Shown here: positions 10,401-18,969 of the stretch, piece by piece
How the letters are laid out: each line of letters begins with the position of its first letter
Position numbering within the stretch: the first letter of the stretch is position 1
DNA from: Pleurocapsa sp. CCALA 161
GTDB lineage: Bacteria > Cyanobacteriota > Cyanobacteriia > Cyanobacteriales > Xenococcaceae
Assembly: GCF_003003995.1 (NCBI RefSeq)
Contig: NZ_PVWF01000020.1
Location: forward strand, 1-56,965
Reading direction: 5' to 3'
Length of the DNA: 56,965 bases
Program-made: the position numbers and the translations under genes
The notes under the pieces: generated by a model
Told to the model about the DNA's origin: nothing
Database searches by the model: none
What the model saw: the letters and a program-made list of their open reading frames with translations, nothing else

Positions 10401-11850
10401 ACACCACCGCAACATTATCTGGTGTCGATCTCACTTGTTCTTCAAACAGGTGATGAATACATTTGTCTGTCGGATAATCGGCTTGGGTTTGGTTAAATTC
10501 AACTAATAACTGATTCCTAGCGCGATCGCTTAATATATTTAAAGTGTCGATCTTTGCTTCTGGATTCTCAACAGCACTTTCTACTAACAGATAAAATTGA
10601 TCTTGTAATCGCTTAATATCTTCTAAAGTAAATTGGGCTGAATCGTAATAAAAATCAGTAACTACAGAATTATCTTGGGGGCGACAAGACAACTTAACTT
10701 CAAATTTATCTGTACAGGTAAATTGTTGATAGAGAGAGAAAGAAAGATTATCTTCACAATATTTGATAGCTTCTGATTCAAAATCGAAGCCAATTAGACA
10801 GAAATTAAATTGTTGAGTATTATCAATGATTTCTTGCCAATCAAAACATTCTTGCCATCGAGATATTTCGGCTAAAGATTCCTCGATATTTTGCACAATT
10901 TGACTAAAGCTAAGATGGTCATTTAAATGATTATGCAGAGGTAAATTTTTGGCAAATAATCCTATTGTGTCTTTCAGTTCTGGATATTCTCTACCAGCAC
11001 AAGCAATACCAATAATAATATTTTCTTGTTTAGTTAAACGCCAGAGTAAAGTTTGCCAGCAAGCCAATAAAAAATTGGCAACAGAAGTATCGTAATCTAG
11101 GGCAGTTTTTCTAATTTTTTTAGCTGTATTTTTAGTAATTTTAGTAGTAAATAGGCGAGGTGAAAATTCTAATTTATGCCTAAGATGACTTTCTCTAGGT
11201 AGCTTAAGATGTCCCAAAGTAGAAAAATCTTGTTTGCTCCAATATTCTCGACCAATTTCTGTTTCCGCTGCTGCCAAAATTTCGTTTTGCCATTCAGCAA
11301 AATCTACATATTGTAAAGGCTGTTCTGATATACTTTCCCCTTGCAAACAGGCTGAATAAGAACGACTCAGTTCTCGAATCAAATTGCGGATACTGCTCAA
11401 ATCGACTAGCATCGCCGAAGTATTTATTATTAATAGATGGCGTTGCTTAGATAAAGTAACTAGACACGTATTAAATATCGATTCTTGCTCAAAATCAAGA
11501 GGTAAATTTTTAGTTGTTGCTAAAACATTTTCAATTTCTTGCTCTTGTGCTTGAGGAGTAAGATCTCTTAAATCGTAGAATTTTTCGAGTAAAGTTAAAC
11601 CATCTAAATCGTCCGCGATCGCCTGAACGGGAATACTAATTCCAGGAAGATAACGAAAGTTTGTCCGCAGAATCTCGTATCGATTAACAATATTTTCTAA
11701 AGCCATTTTTAAAACTTGAATATTCAAGTTTCCCTCAATTAAAATAGCGCACTGAACGCGATAATTTTGAGAATCATTATCTTTATGTAACGACCATAAA
11801 TATTCTTGTTGTAATGACAGTCTAAATCCTTCTTTTATTTCTGTTAACAT
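7483..11850 (-). CDS. NRPS: interface-like domain - A - T - thioester reductase
   Basis: Terminal assembly-line protein, 1455 residues. Residues ~8-430 have the condensation fold, but the HHxxxDG site is replaced by NTSAMLVD near residue 145, so it should not form peptide bonds. It resembles the interface domains that recruit beta-hydroxylases. The A domain (~455-960) has the ATP motif YTSGSTGKPKG; aligned to GrsA by eye, its specificity residues read DSALIAEVW plus the invariant Lys. I cannot assign this code firmly: it is not Asp, and His is one possibility. The carrier serine is in LGGHSLL near residue 1007. From ~1090 a reductase domain follows, with TGATGFLG for NAD(P)H and YSQTK as the Tyr/Lys pair, releasing an aldehyde or alcohol. 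The previous NRPS ends in an active-looking C domain that can supply the condensation step. Confidence 0.92.
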   Translation of the reverse strand: MLTEIKEGFRLSLQQEYLWSLHKDNDSQNYRVQCAILIEGNLNIQVLKMALENIVNRYEILRTNFRYLPGISIPVQAIADDLDGLTLLEKFYDLRDLTPQAQEQEIENVLATTKNLPLDFEQESIFNTCLVTLSKQRHLLIINTSAMLVDLSSIRNLIRELSRSYSACLQGESISEQPLQYVDFAEWQNEILAAAETEIGREYWSKQDFSTLGHLKLPRESHLRHKLEFSPRLFTTKITKNTAKKIRKTALDYDTSVANFLLACWQTLLWRLTKQENIIIGIACAGREYPELKDTIGLFAKNLPLHNHLNDHLSFSQIVQNIEESLAEISRWQECFDWQEIIDNTQQFNFCLIGFDFESEAIKYCEDNLSFSLYQQFTCTDKFEVKLSCRPQDNSVVTDFYYDSAQFTLEDIKRLQDQFYLLVESAVENPEAKIDTLNILSDRARNQLLVEFNQTQADYPTDKCIHHLFEEQVRSTPDNVAVVFDDQQLTYKDLNQRANQLAHYLQKLGLQPGTLVGICVERSLLMLVGILGIIKAGGAYVPIDPTYPQARITWILENSQTPFLLTQQLLLETLSQHQQVPKICLDTDWETIANHNQENLALDLIPNNLAYIIYTSGSTGKPKGVRINHRNLVHSTCARISYYQQPVTRFLLLSSFAFDSSVAGIFWTICQGGTLYLPEADLPRDIPKLIESIDRDHISHLLCLPSLYALTLQESKPQALQSLQTVIVAGESCTQELVKRHLAKLPETNLFNEYGPTENTVWSSVYHCQSEIPGRIPIGKPIANVEIYILDSLLNPVPIQVPGEIYLGGTGIAQGYLDQPQLTAEKFIPHPFSQDLDARLYKTGDLGQYLADGNIEFLGRSDRQVKIRGYRIELEEIELTLNQHPDLQESVVVVREEQTNYQSLVAYGVPHQESAPSIEELRYFLQEKLPNYMIPSVFVLLDNLPLTPNGKIDRQSLPRPEQVRSHNSGIFVAPRTPIEEILVEIWRDLLKVEQISIYDNFFDLGGHSLLTTQLLAKIRETLQIDISLRSLLETPRIDSLAQNIARVIHPENNDSTQPQTLIDFKTEAMLDPTIQLTSHPENPGAVVTDGTCILLTGATGFLGAFLLYELLQQTEAEIYCLVRCSNFEAGKQKLRDSLESYYLWDESLSSRIIPLPGDLSKPLLGLEATQFQEIASKIDAIYHNGAWVHHIYPYSILKATNVLGTQEVLRLASQIKVKPVHFISSSSVFSSQAHSGVKLIREQDELNDRLIPEDGYSQTKWVAEKLVTIAGERGIPVSIYRPSRISGHSQTGVFNQNDFLSKLILGCIQLEAAPDEDIKENIVPVDYVSKAIVRLSSKKTSLGKAFHLVNSQTLHSNMLIEQIRSLGYSLKTIDYQQWRSQLLQITKGSAQHPLYSLIPFFPAQETAEKIPTASLEFDCQNTLYGLEGSSIICPPVDQKLLHKYCSYLIQQEIKS

Positions 11851-11860
11851 GGTTCGATTA

Positions 11861-12901
11861 TTACTTAACTGCTACGTCTTTGCTATTAATTGCTTGTGCC
11901 ATCCCTACTACAATTTTACGAACACCTTGATAGGGGTAACGTCCATGTACTGCTAGCATATTATCTAGCAATAAAACATCTCCTTTTTGCCAAGAAAAAG
12001 TGATCATTTCTTGTTGATAGGCATTACGAAGATGATCTAAAACTGAAGCTTCAATGGGAGAACCATCACCATAATAGGTATTAGTGGGTAAATTTTCTTC
12101 TTTAAATCCAGAAAATAAAGCATCACGAATTTGCGGTTTAAGAGTAGAGACATGAAAAAAAGTAGCATGATTAAACCAAACTTTTTCCTTTGTTTGAGGA
12201 TGAGAAACAAAAGCCGATCCTACTTGCCTAGTTCTCAAACCTTCTTCTCCTTTCCATTTCCATTGAATATTATTTTGACGACAATAGGCTTCAACTTTGG
12301 TTTTATCAGTTGTTTGAAAAACAGTTTGCCAAGGTAAACCAAAACCATCGCCAAAATTTCGCAGATACATTATTTTTTTTGCTTGAAAGCGTTCTTGAAT
12401 GTCACGATCTATCTGCTGTAAAATATTGCGACATCTGCCTATTGGAGTTTCTCCTCCTGCTGATGCTGGAGTTAAGCAAAAAAATAAAATTCTCAGAGGA
12501 AAAGTAGGGGAGTAAGAATGTTCGTTATGAGGAAAAATACTTTGATCTGCGGGATAATCGGTGGAAGTATAAATGTTTCCACTAACTTGAGTACGAGGTG
12601 AGGCTCGATACTTATATTCTAAAGCTGGCTGACAAATAGCTGCAATAAATTGCTCGAATTTATCGACAGTTTCAATTTCAAAATTGCGAAATAGTATTGC
12701 TCCATACTTTAGTAAGTTTTTTTCGACAAATTCTCGATTTTTAGTCCCCCATGAGATCGGATCTAAGCCTTTAATAATAGGTTTAATAACCAAAGGAAAT
12801 TCTTTTTCACGATGCAAAAATTCTGTTTTAATTAATTTTTCTGGAGACGAATTAATCGGTTTTCGATTAATTTTTCTGAATTTAGAAATTTCAGTTTTCA
12901 T
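11861..12901 (-). CDS. TauD/SyrP-like Fe(II)/2-oxoglutarate beta-hydroxylase 2
   Basis: A 346-residue paralogue of the enzyme at 4911-5936. The triad is again His125-x-Glu127 (PHNEHSY) and His319 (LAVHGRY), with Arg328 (GVRK). Glutamate at 127 indicates hydroxylation rather than halogenation. The gene lies 22 nt after one NRPS and 10 nt before the interface-A-T-reductase NRPS, so that module is the most natural partner. With the Asp-coded interface module at 23160-27851, the cluster has two interface-like domains and two hydroxylases. The product of each would be a beta-hydroxy amino acid on its carrier domain, a bidentate iron ligand in siderophores. Substrate pairing is inferred from position only. 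Confidence 0.88.
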   Translation of the reverse strand: MKTEISKFRKINRKPINSSPEKLIKTEFLHREKEFPLVIKPIIKGLDPISWGTKNREFVEKNLLKYGAILFRNFEIETVDKFEQFIAAICQPALEYKYRASPRTQVSGNIYTSTDYPADQSIFPHNEHSYSPTFPLRILFFCLTPASAGGETPIGRCRNILQQIDRDIQERFQAKKIMYLRNFGDGFGLPWQTVFQTTDKTKVEAYCRQNNIQWKWKGEEGLRTRQVGSAFVSHPQTKEKVWFNHATFFHVSTLKPQIRDALFSGFKEENLPTNTYYGDGSPIEASVLDHLRNAYQQEMITFSWQKGDVLLLDNMLAVHGRYPYQGVRKIVVGMAQAINSKDVAVK

Positions 12902-12923
12902 AATCTAATTATCCAAATTTTAC

Positions 12924-15900
12924 TTACATTAAAGACTTGCGTTGAACCTTCCCTAGCTTCTGGCTTAGGGCTATTTGATATTCATGCTCCTGGGATTGAT
13001 GCTGTTGTTTTGCTGCACAACTCAAAATAGATTTAAGTTCGCCTAATTGTAGTTCTGGTCGCCGAGCAATTGTAGATAGTATTAGTTTTAAATTTGTCAG
13101 CAATTCGGCTATTTTGCGATCGCTGAATAAGTCCGTATCATATTTTAGTAGACCATTTAATCCTGCCTCTGTATCTTCTAAATCTAGAAGCAGATCGTAC
13201 TCTGCTATCTTTTTATCGAGATCTATCGAACTTATTATTAAACCAGGCAATTCTAAAGATGATATAGGAGTATTCTGAAGAATTATTTTGACCTGGAATA
13301 ATGGTGTGTGACTTAAACTTCGTTTTGGATTTAAGACTTCTACTAACTTTTCAAAAGGTAAATCCTGATTAGCATAAGCATCTAAAGTTACGTGACGTGT
13401 TCTTGTTAGCAATTCTGGAAAGCTTGGGTTTCCAGAAAAATCGCTACGTAAGACTAATTGATTAACAAAAAAGCCAATTAAATTTTCAATTTCACTTTGA
13501 TGACGATTAGCAATATCAGTACCGATAAGCATATCTTCTTGATTTGTATACCAATGGAGTAAAGTTTGAAATGCTGTGAGTAATGTCATGAATAAAGTTA
13601 CATCATGCTTGATGCTGAAGTTTTTCAACTCATCAGACAAAGCTTTGGCAATTACAAAAGGTTGTTGTCCGCCGCGAAAAGTTCTAACATTTAGTCGAGG
13701 ATTAGCAATTGGCAGTTTAAGGATCGGTAATTCACCACCTAACTTGCTCTTCCAATAATTTAATTGCCGATCTAAAACTTCTCCCTGTAAGTAATTTCGT
13801 TGCCAAACAGCATAATCTGCATATTGAATTGGTAATTCTGGCAGAGGTGATGGTTTGCCAGATAAAAAGGCTTGATAAAGTGTGGCAACTTCTTGAACTA
13901 AAATACCTGTAGACCAACCATCAGAAATGATATGGTGCATGGTAAAAAGGATGATGTGTTCTATATCGCTAAGTCGAATTAAGGTAACTCGCAATAAGCA
14001 ATCTTGCTCTAGACAGAATGGTTTTAATGCTTCTTGTTCGGCGAGTTTGGTGACTTCTTGTTCTCGTTCCGTTTTGAGTAAATTGGTCAAATCGATTATA
14101 GGTAGTTGAAAATTAATTTCAGGATGAATAACCTGTATTGGTTCATCAGTAACTATTTGAAAGCTAGTGCGTAGAATTTCGTGTCGCTCAATAATTGCTT
14201 CGAGGGTTTGAATTAAAACATCTATATTTAATTTGCCCTGCAAACGTAAAGCTTCAGGAATATTATAGGCAGGGCTATCTGGTTTTAATTGAGCGAGAAA
14301 CCAAAGGCGTTGTTGAGCAAAAGATAAAGGCAAATCTCCCTCTCTAGCTACAGGCGTGATCGGTGGTATTTCTGCTGCGATACTGCTGTCTAATTGTTTG
14401 GCTAATTCTGCTACGGTGGGATGTTCAAACAAACAACGCAAAGGTAACTCGGTAGATAAACTCTGACGTATCTTGGAGATAACTTGAGTCGCCAGTAAAG
14501 AATGTCCTCCCAATTCAAAGAAATTATTATCAATACCTACTTGCTTTAAATTCAACACTTCTTGCCAGATATTAGCAATGATTTCTTCTTGAGGAGTGCG
14601 AGGTGAAATATAAGTTTCCTGATTTTGATACCAGTATAAATCAGGAATCGGTAACGAGTTGCGAGCGCATTTTCCACTAGGAGTAAGCGGGAAAGCCTCT
14701 AACTCCATCAACGCAGCAGGAATCATATAATCTGGCAACTTGGACTTAAGATATTCCCGTAATTGTTGACTATCTAGTTGTTCCTGAGCAAGATAATAAG
14801 CAACTAATCTTTTATCTCCAGTTTGATCTCCCCAAGGGATAACCACACAATCTTTAATTGCTGAATGTTTTGCTACAACTGCTTCAATTTCTCCTAATTC
14901 AATCCGAAAACCCCGAATCTTAATTTGATTATCGATTCTTCCCAAATATTCAATTGAACCATCGGATAGATAACGAGCTAAGTCTCCAGTTTTATATAGT
15001 CGCCTTCCTTTGCTAAATGGATTTTCAATAAACTTTTCTTTGGTTAATTCGGGCTGATTTAAATACCCTCTAGCTAACCCTACTCCACCAATATGTAACT
15101 CTCCTCCTACTCCAATCGGCACGGGTTGTAAATCTCGATTTAAAATATATATCTGTGTGTTGGCGATAGGGCGACCAATAGGAATTGTAGTAAGGGCAGT
15201 TGGCCCTAAAGGACTCGCTTCGCATCGCGAACTATCCTGACATTCTGGTTGACATTGCCAATAAGTGACATCGATCGCTGCTTCTGTTGGTCCATAAAGA
15301 TTGTATAGTTCACAGTCTAGCCGAGCAAAAAACTTTTGTTGTAGAGGGAAAGATAGTTCTTCGCCACTACAAATAACTCGCTTTAGAGATCGACAATGTT
15401 CTAATCCTTCTGCTTCTAAAAATACCTTTAACATCGAAGGAACAAAATGCAGGGTAGTTATGTTGTTTTTTCTAATCAAATCGATTAAATAGTTAGGATC
15501 GCGATGTCCTTCAGGTTTAGCTACTATTAGACGCGCACCCACCATCAAGCACCAGAAAAATTCCCAGACTGAGACATCAAAGCTAAAGGGAGTTTTTTGT
15601 AATACACTATCGACTGTTGTTAGTTGGTAAGCATCTTGCATCCACAGTAAGCGATTTAAAATACCTCGATGGGTGTTCATTGCACCCTTGGGTTTACCTG
15701 TCGAACCAGAAGTGTAAATTACATAAGCCAGATTATCTAGACTCAGATTACAATTAGGGTTAGCTTTACTCTCTTCTGCGTTTGGCTTTTGCTCTCGTTC
15801 TAAAAAAACTACTTGAGCTTGATGAGGAGGAAGCTTTTCTTGAATGAACTGTTGAGTAATTAGAATCGAAGCTTGAGAGTTCTCTAACATGAAAGCTAAT

Positions 15901-17774
15901 CGCTCGAGAGGATAACTAGGATCGAGTGGAATGTATGCTCCTCCTGCTTTAAGAGTGGCTAAAAGCGCAATTACTAATTCGAGGGATCTCTCAAGACAAA
16001 TTCCAACTCTTTCTTCTGGTCTGACTCCTTGTTTTTGCAGGTAGTGTGCTAATTGATTGGCTTTAGTGTTTAATTCTTGATAAGTTAATTGTTGGTTTTC
16101 AAAAATAACTGCAATAGCATCTGGTGTTTTCTCTACCTGGACTTCAAATAAGGTGTGGATATATTTGTCTTGAGGATAATCAACTTCTGTGTCATTCCAC
16201 TCTACTAATAACTGCTGTGTTTCGTCTTTAGTTAATAAGGGTAATTGTAATACTGATGTTTCTAGTTGAGTTGCGATCGCCTTCAATAACACCTGAAAAT
16301 GTTCTACCATTCTTTTGATGGTGCTAGGCTTAAATAAGTCGGTGCTGTACTCAAACACTCCTGCTAATCCAGAAGGGGATTCAAACATATACAGGCTGAG
16401 ATCGAATTTGGCTGTTTGACCTTCTTCGCTAATTGAACTTAAAGTTAATCCTGGCAATGTTAGTTCGGACTCTGGCGCATTTTGCAAGGCAAACATAACA
16501 TCAAACAAAGGATTGCGATTGAGATGACGCTCTGGTTTTAGTTCTTCTACGAGTCGCTCGAAGGGTAAATCTTGATTGCTATAAGCTCCTAGGGTGACTT
16601 GTTTGACTCTTTGCAGTAACTCTTTAAAGCTAGGATTGCCTTCTATATTAGTTCGCAATACTAAGGTATTCACAAAGAAACCAATTAAACCTTCAATTTC
16701 AGCACGGTTACGATTGGCTATGGGAGTGCCGACTAGAATATCTTCTTGCTGGCTATAACGATGCAGTAAAACTTTGAAAGCTGCTAGCAACAGCATAAAC
16801 AGGGTAACTCCTTCTTTCTGACAAAGAGCTTTAAGAGCCTGGGTTAGAGATGGAGAAATAGTGAAAGATTGGTTAGAGCCTTGATAAGTAAGCTTAATTG
16901 GTCGAGGATAGTCTGTCGGTAGGTTTAAGATCGGGGGATTACTACCTAATTGCTGTTTCCAGTAATTAAGTTGGGTTGACTGCGCTTTTCCTTGTAACCA
17001 TTGGCGCTGCCAAACTGCAAAGTCGGCATATTGAATTGATAATTCTGGTAAAGGGGACGGTTTCCCTGATAGAAAGGCTTGATAGAGAGTCGCTATTTCT
17101 TGAATTAAGATGCCTGTTGACCAATTATCCGAAACGATATGGTGGGTAGTAAATAAAATTGTATGTTCTTGGCAACCGCATTTAAGCAGAGTAACTCGCA
17201 GTAATAAATCTTGTTCTAAGTTAAATGGTTTTTCTGCTTCTTGCTGGGCTAATTGTTTTACTTCTCTTTCTTTTTGAGTTGGGGATAAATTGGTTAAGTC
17301 GATGACTGAAAGCTGAAAATCTACTTCCGACTTAATAATTTGAATGGTTTGTGCTGTAACTGTAGTAAATGTTGTTCTTAAAATTTCATGTCGTCTAATA
17401 ATTTCCCGTAAGCTCTGTTCTAATACCGCAACCTGAAGTTCACCAGTTAAACGCCAAGCTGAAGGTTGATTATAAAAAGGGTTGCCAGGTTCTAAGCGAT
17501 CGAGAAACCACAACCTTTGTTGAGCAAAGGATAAAGGGATATTACCAGTTCGGGAAAAGGGTTGAATGGGAGTTGAAGACAGGTTAAGCTGAAGCAAGAA
17601 TTCTAAGATTTCTGCTTTACGTTGGGCTAGTTCGGTTTTTAAGTTTGGGGTGAGTACATCTTTAGGAGCATTGCAGCGTAAGCGCACCTCTGAAGTAGCT
17701 TCTGGGCTACTCTCAGTCCAGAGTTTGACATCTAAACTATTGAGATGGGATAACAACTCGTTAATGGTTTTCAT
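12924..17774 (-). CDS. NRPS: TubC-like docking - C - A(Ser) - T - C
   Basis: 1616 residues. The N-terminus (MKTINELLSHLNS, with RKAEILEFL near residue 55) is a TubC-type docking domain. C1 (~75-510) has HHIVSDNWS, with Asn where Gly is usual. The A domain has YTSGSTGKPKG, and its specificity residues read DVWHISLID plus Lys, essentially the known serine code (DVWHLSLIDK). The carrier serine lies near residue 1091 (LGGHSLL). C2 (~1150-1580) has HHIISDGWS and no A domain behind it. It should serve the following protein, whose own C-like domain lacks catalytic residues. The A-domain linker around 15189-15234 contains an in-frame repeat insertion, visible as CEASPLGP in the protein. The start is ATG 17774; the upstream 37 bp repeat a segment found 1.2 kb upstream. 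Confidence 0.93.
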   Translation of the reverse strand: MKTINELLSHLNSLDVKLWTESSPEATSEVRLRCNAPKDVLTPNLKTELAQRKAEILEFLLQLNLSSTPIQPFSRTGNIPLSFAQQRLWFLDRLEPGNPFYNQPSAWRLTGELQVAVLEQSLREIIRRHEILRTTFTTVTAQTIQIIKSEVDFQLSVIDLTNLSPTQKEREVKQLAQQEAEKPFNLEQDLLLRVTLLKCGCQEHTILFTTHHIVSDNWSTGILIQEIATLYQAFLSGKPSPLPELSIQYADFAVWQRQWLQGKAQSTQLNYWKQQLGSNPPILNLPTDYPRPIKLTYQGSNQSFTISPSLTQALKALCQKEGVTLFMLLLAAFKVLLHRYSQQEDILVGTPIANRNRAEIEGLIGFFVNTLVLRTNIEGNPSFKELLQRVKQVTLGAYSNQDLPFERLVEELKPERHLNRNPLFDVMFALQNAPESELTLPGLTLSSISEEGQTAKFDLSLYMFESPSGLAGVFEYSTDLFKPSTIKRMVEHFQVLLKAIATQLETSVLQLPLLTKDETQQLLVEWNDTEVDYPQDKYIHTLFEVQVEKTPDAIAVIFENQQLTYQELNTKANQLAHYLQKQGVRPEERVGICLERSLELVIALLATLKAGGAYIPLDPSYPLERLAFMLENSQASILITQQFIQEKLPPHQAQVVFLEREQKPNAEESKANPNCNLSLDNLAYVIYTSGSTGKPKGAMNTHRGILNRLLWMQDAYQLTTVDSVLQKTPFSFDVSVWEFFWCLMVGARLIVAKPEGHRDPNYLIDLIRKNNITTLHFVPSMLKVFLEAEGLEHCRSLKRVICSGEELSFPLQQKFFARLDCELYNLYGPTEAAIDVTYWQCQPECQDSSRCEASPLGPTALTTIPIGRPIANTQIYILNRDLQPVPIGVGGELHIGGVGLARGYLNQPELTKEKFIENPFSKGRRLYKTGDLARYLSDGSIEYLGRIDNQIKIRGFRIELGEIEAVVAKHSAIKDCVVIPWGDQTGDKRLVAYYLAQEQLDSQQLREYLKSKLPDYMIPAALMELEAFPLTPSGKCARNSLPIPDLYWYQNQETYISPRTPQEEIIANIWQEVLNLKQVGIDNNFFELGGHSLLATQVISKIRQSLSTELPLRCLFEHPTVAELAKQLDSSIAAEIPPITPVAREGDLPLSFAQQRLWFLAQLKPDSPAYNIPEALRLQGKLNIDVLIQTLEAIIERHEILRTSFQIVTDEPIQVIHPEINFQLPIIDLTNLLKTEREQEVTKLAEQEALKPFCLEQDCLLRVTLIRLSDIEHIILFTMHHIISDGWSTGILVQEVATLYQAFLSGKPSPLPELPIQYADYAVWQRNYLQGEVLDRQLNYWKSKLGGELPILKLPIANPRLNVRTFRGGQQPFVIAKALSDELKNFSIKHDVTLFMTLLTAFQTLLHWYTNQEDMLIGTDIANRHQSEIENLIGFFVNQLVLRSDFSGNPSFPELLTRTRHVTLDAYANQDLPFEKLVEVLNPKRSLSHTPLFQVKIILQNTPISSLELPGLIISSIDLDKKIAEYDLLLDLEDTEAGLNGLLKYDTDLFSDRKIAELLTNLKLILSTIARRPELQLGELKSILSCAAKQQHQSQEHEYQIALSQKLGKVQRKSLM
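15189..15234. repeat. In-frame palindromic repeat copy inside NRPS A domain
   Basis: The minus-strand core GCGAAGCGAGTCCTTTAGGG (15204-15223) is identical to the core at 43934-43953 and nearly identical to cores at 36216-36235 and 35451-35470. It encodes residues around CEASPLGP between A-domain motifs. The paralogous Ser A domain of the 37563-42977 protein, at ~38490-38515, lacks this core, so it is a recent insertion that kept the frame. Confidence 0.7.
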
Positions 17775-17788
17775 AGCTCAATTTCCTC
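17752..17788. repeat. 37-bp direct repeat, copy 1 (over start of NRPS 12924-17774)
   Basis: This segment covers the start codon, the first seven codons and 14 nt of leader of the docking-C-A-T-C gene. It matches 18933-18969 at 35 of 37 positions. The leader half matches the last codons of the Dab-module gene (the GAGGAAATTGAGC stretch), although no such gene ends here. This is the footprint of a duplication that placed the methyltransferase segment between two formerly adjacent genes. Confidence 0.8.
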
Positions 17789-18076
17789 TTACCTTTTTAT
17801 CTTTGATTCTTTCATTTGAGAAATATTTAATTCATTGTTGTTTTTTGAGTTTGAGTTTGAAATAAAAGTTATATAAACTTCAGATATTTATTTAGTTTTC
17901 GTGATTGCTTAGAGCTAAAAAATATAATTCAAATAATTTTTATAAGATGTAAAATAATACTAAGTTTTGTATAAACATTTACAAAATAAAACTATCAGTT
18001 ATCGAAAATATTGTTTAGCAAAACTTTTGGTAATTAGTATCTAACAGTTTGACATTGCAGTTATAGTAGAACTTTT
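17789..18076. other. AT-rich intergenic region between methyltransferase and NRPS
   Basis: About 290 nt of very AT-rich DNA without a coding frame that resembles a protein. It is one of the two longest internal gaps of the otherwise tight operon and could hold a secondary promoter for the downstream genes. I see no convincing -35/-10 pair or strong hairpin. It lies inside the segment bounded by the 37-bp direct repeats. Confidence 0.5.
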
Positions 18077-18826
18077 TTATAGCTTACGACAAACATATAC
18101 TTTTGTTCCAGCCATATTCAGATCATTTATGGCTAAATCTCTTTCTACATCATATATATTGACAATCGTAAATCCTATTTTTTCTAAAGCAGGCTGAACT
18201 TCTAATTTAGTAAAAGCTCTTGTTGATAAAACTACTTCTGAACGTTGCCATTCTCCTTCGATTAATCGAAACACAATATGATGATGTTGAGCAGTTTTGC
18301 TTTTTACATTAAAGTTTTTACGCATAATCCAAGCAGAATCATTTGTAGAATTAACTTCTACTTTATCCTTCCCTAAATCCAATTTGTAAACTTCTTCATC
18401 TTCTAATTCAAATACAAACCATCCATTTTCTAGGAGTGCATTATAGGTATTTTGAAAGACAGATATTAGTTCCTCTAACGTCATAATATGAAGGAAGACA
18501 GATATTGAAATAGCTGCATGAAAAGTTGGTGTTAATTTAAAAGAGCGTAAGTCATCTAAAATGTAGAAACCATCGGATGTATTTTCACGAGCTTTTAATA
18601 ACATACCTTCTGAGCCATCTATTCCGGTAGCTTGATACCCTTTTCCTATTAGTTCTTTCATTAAGCTTCCTTCACCACAACCAAGGTCTAAAATTTGTGC
18701 TTTTTTGGGAAGATATTGCAAAAGTAGTTTGTCTAAAATTGGTATTATAATTTCATTATTAGCTTTCCCGTCATGGTAAACAGGAGAGAGGGAATCGTAT
18801 TGAGAATAACGGCTTATTAAAGACAT
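18077..18826 (-). CDS. SAM-dependent class I methyltransferase
   Basis: A 249-residue methyltransferase with the SAM-binding motif LDLGCGEGSL (~46-55), the acidic end of strand beta2 in ATGIDGSEGM, and FHAAISISVFLHIM as the motif IV region. Its substrate cannot be read from sequence. Position inside the cluster suggests N- or O-methylation of the siderophore or a building block, but the gene is flanked by 37-bp direct repeats and AT-rich gaps (125 nt before, 302 nt after). It looks like a later insertion between the Dab module and the docking-C-A-T-C protein, so its part in the pathway is uncertain. It could also be an unrelated cargo gene. Confidence 0.85.
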   Translation of the reverse strand: MSLISRYSQYDSLSPVYHDGKANNEIIIPILDKLLLQYLPKKAQILDLGCGEGSLMKELIGKGYQATGIDGSEGMLLKARENTSDGFYILDDLRSFKLTPTFHAAISISVFLHIMTLEELISVFQNTYNALLENGWFVFELEDEEVYKLDLGKDKVEVNSTNDSAWIMRKNFNVKSKTAQHHHIVFRLIEGEWQRSEVVLSTRAFTKLEVQPALEKIGFTIVNIYDVERDLAINDLNMAGTKVYVCRKL

Positions 18827-18904
18827 GATACTTACCTCAGATTATGTTGACTAAATTGTTCTTTTTCTTCTATTTCCTTGATTTATTTTCCCTAGGAACT
18901 CTAT

Positions 18905-18955
18905 TCAAAATACATTTAATCTACTAAGTTGCAACAACTCATTAATGCTTTTCAT
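18905..18955 (-). pseudogene. Orphan start of a TubC-type docking domain (16 codons)
   Basis: ATG at 18955-18953 overlaps the TGA of the Dab-module NRPS (ATGA overlap). The frame reads MKSINELLQL, nearly the same as MKTINELLSH at the start of the NRPS at 17774, and stops after 16 codons at 18905. It is best read as the original start of that NRPS, left behind when the methyltransferase segment was inserted. It shows that the two NRPS genes were once translationally coupled. Confidence 0.7.
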
Positions 18956-18969
18956 AGCTCAATTTCCTC
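18933..18969. repeat. 37-bp direct repeat, copy 2 (end of Dab-module gene)
   Basis: Matches 17752-17788 with two differences. It spans the last codons and stop of the Dab-module NRPS and the orphan docking-domain start. The two copies, in the same orientation, bracket ~1.14 kb containing the methyltransferase gene. Confidence 0.8.

Noticed and set aside
4911-12901. TauD-type enzymes as halogenases
   Set aside because: Both have Glu127 in the HxE iron motif; non-haem iron halogenases lack the acidic residue.
12924-17774. HHIVSDNWS as an inactive C domain
   Set aside because: The catalytic second His and the Asp are kept; Asn for Gly at the last position is a modest change, unlike the complete loss in the interface-like domains.
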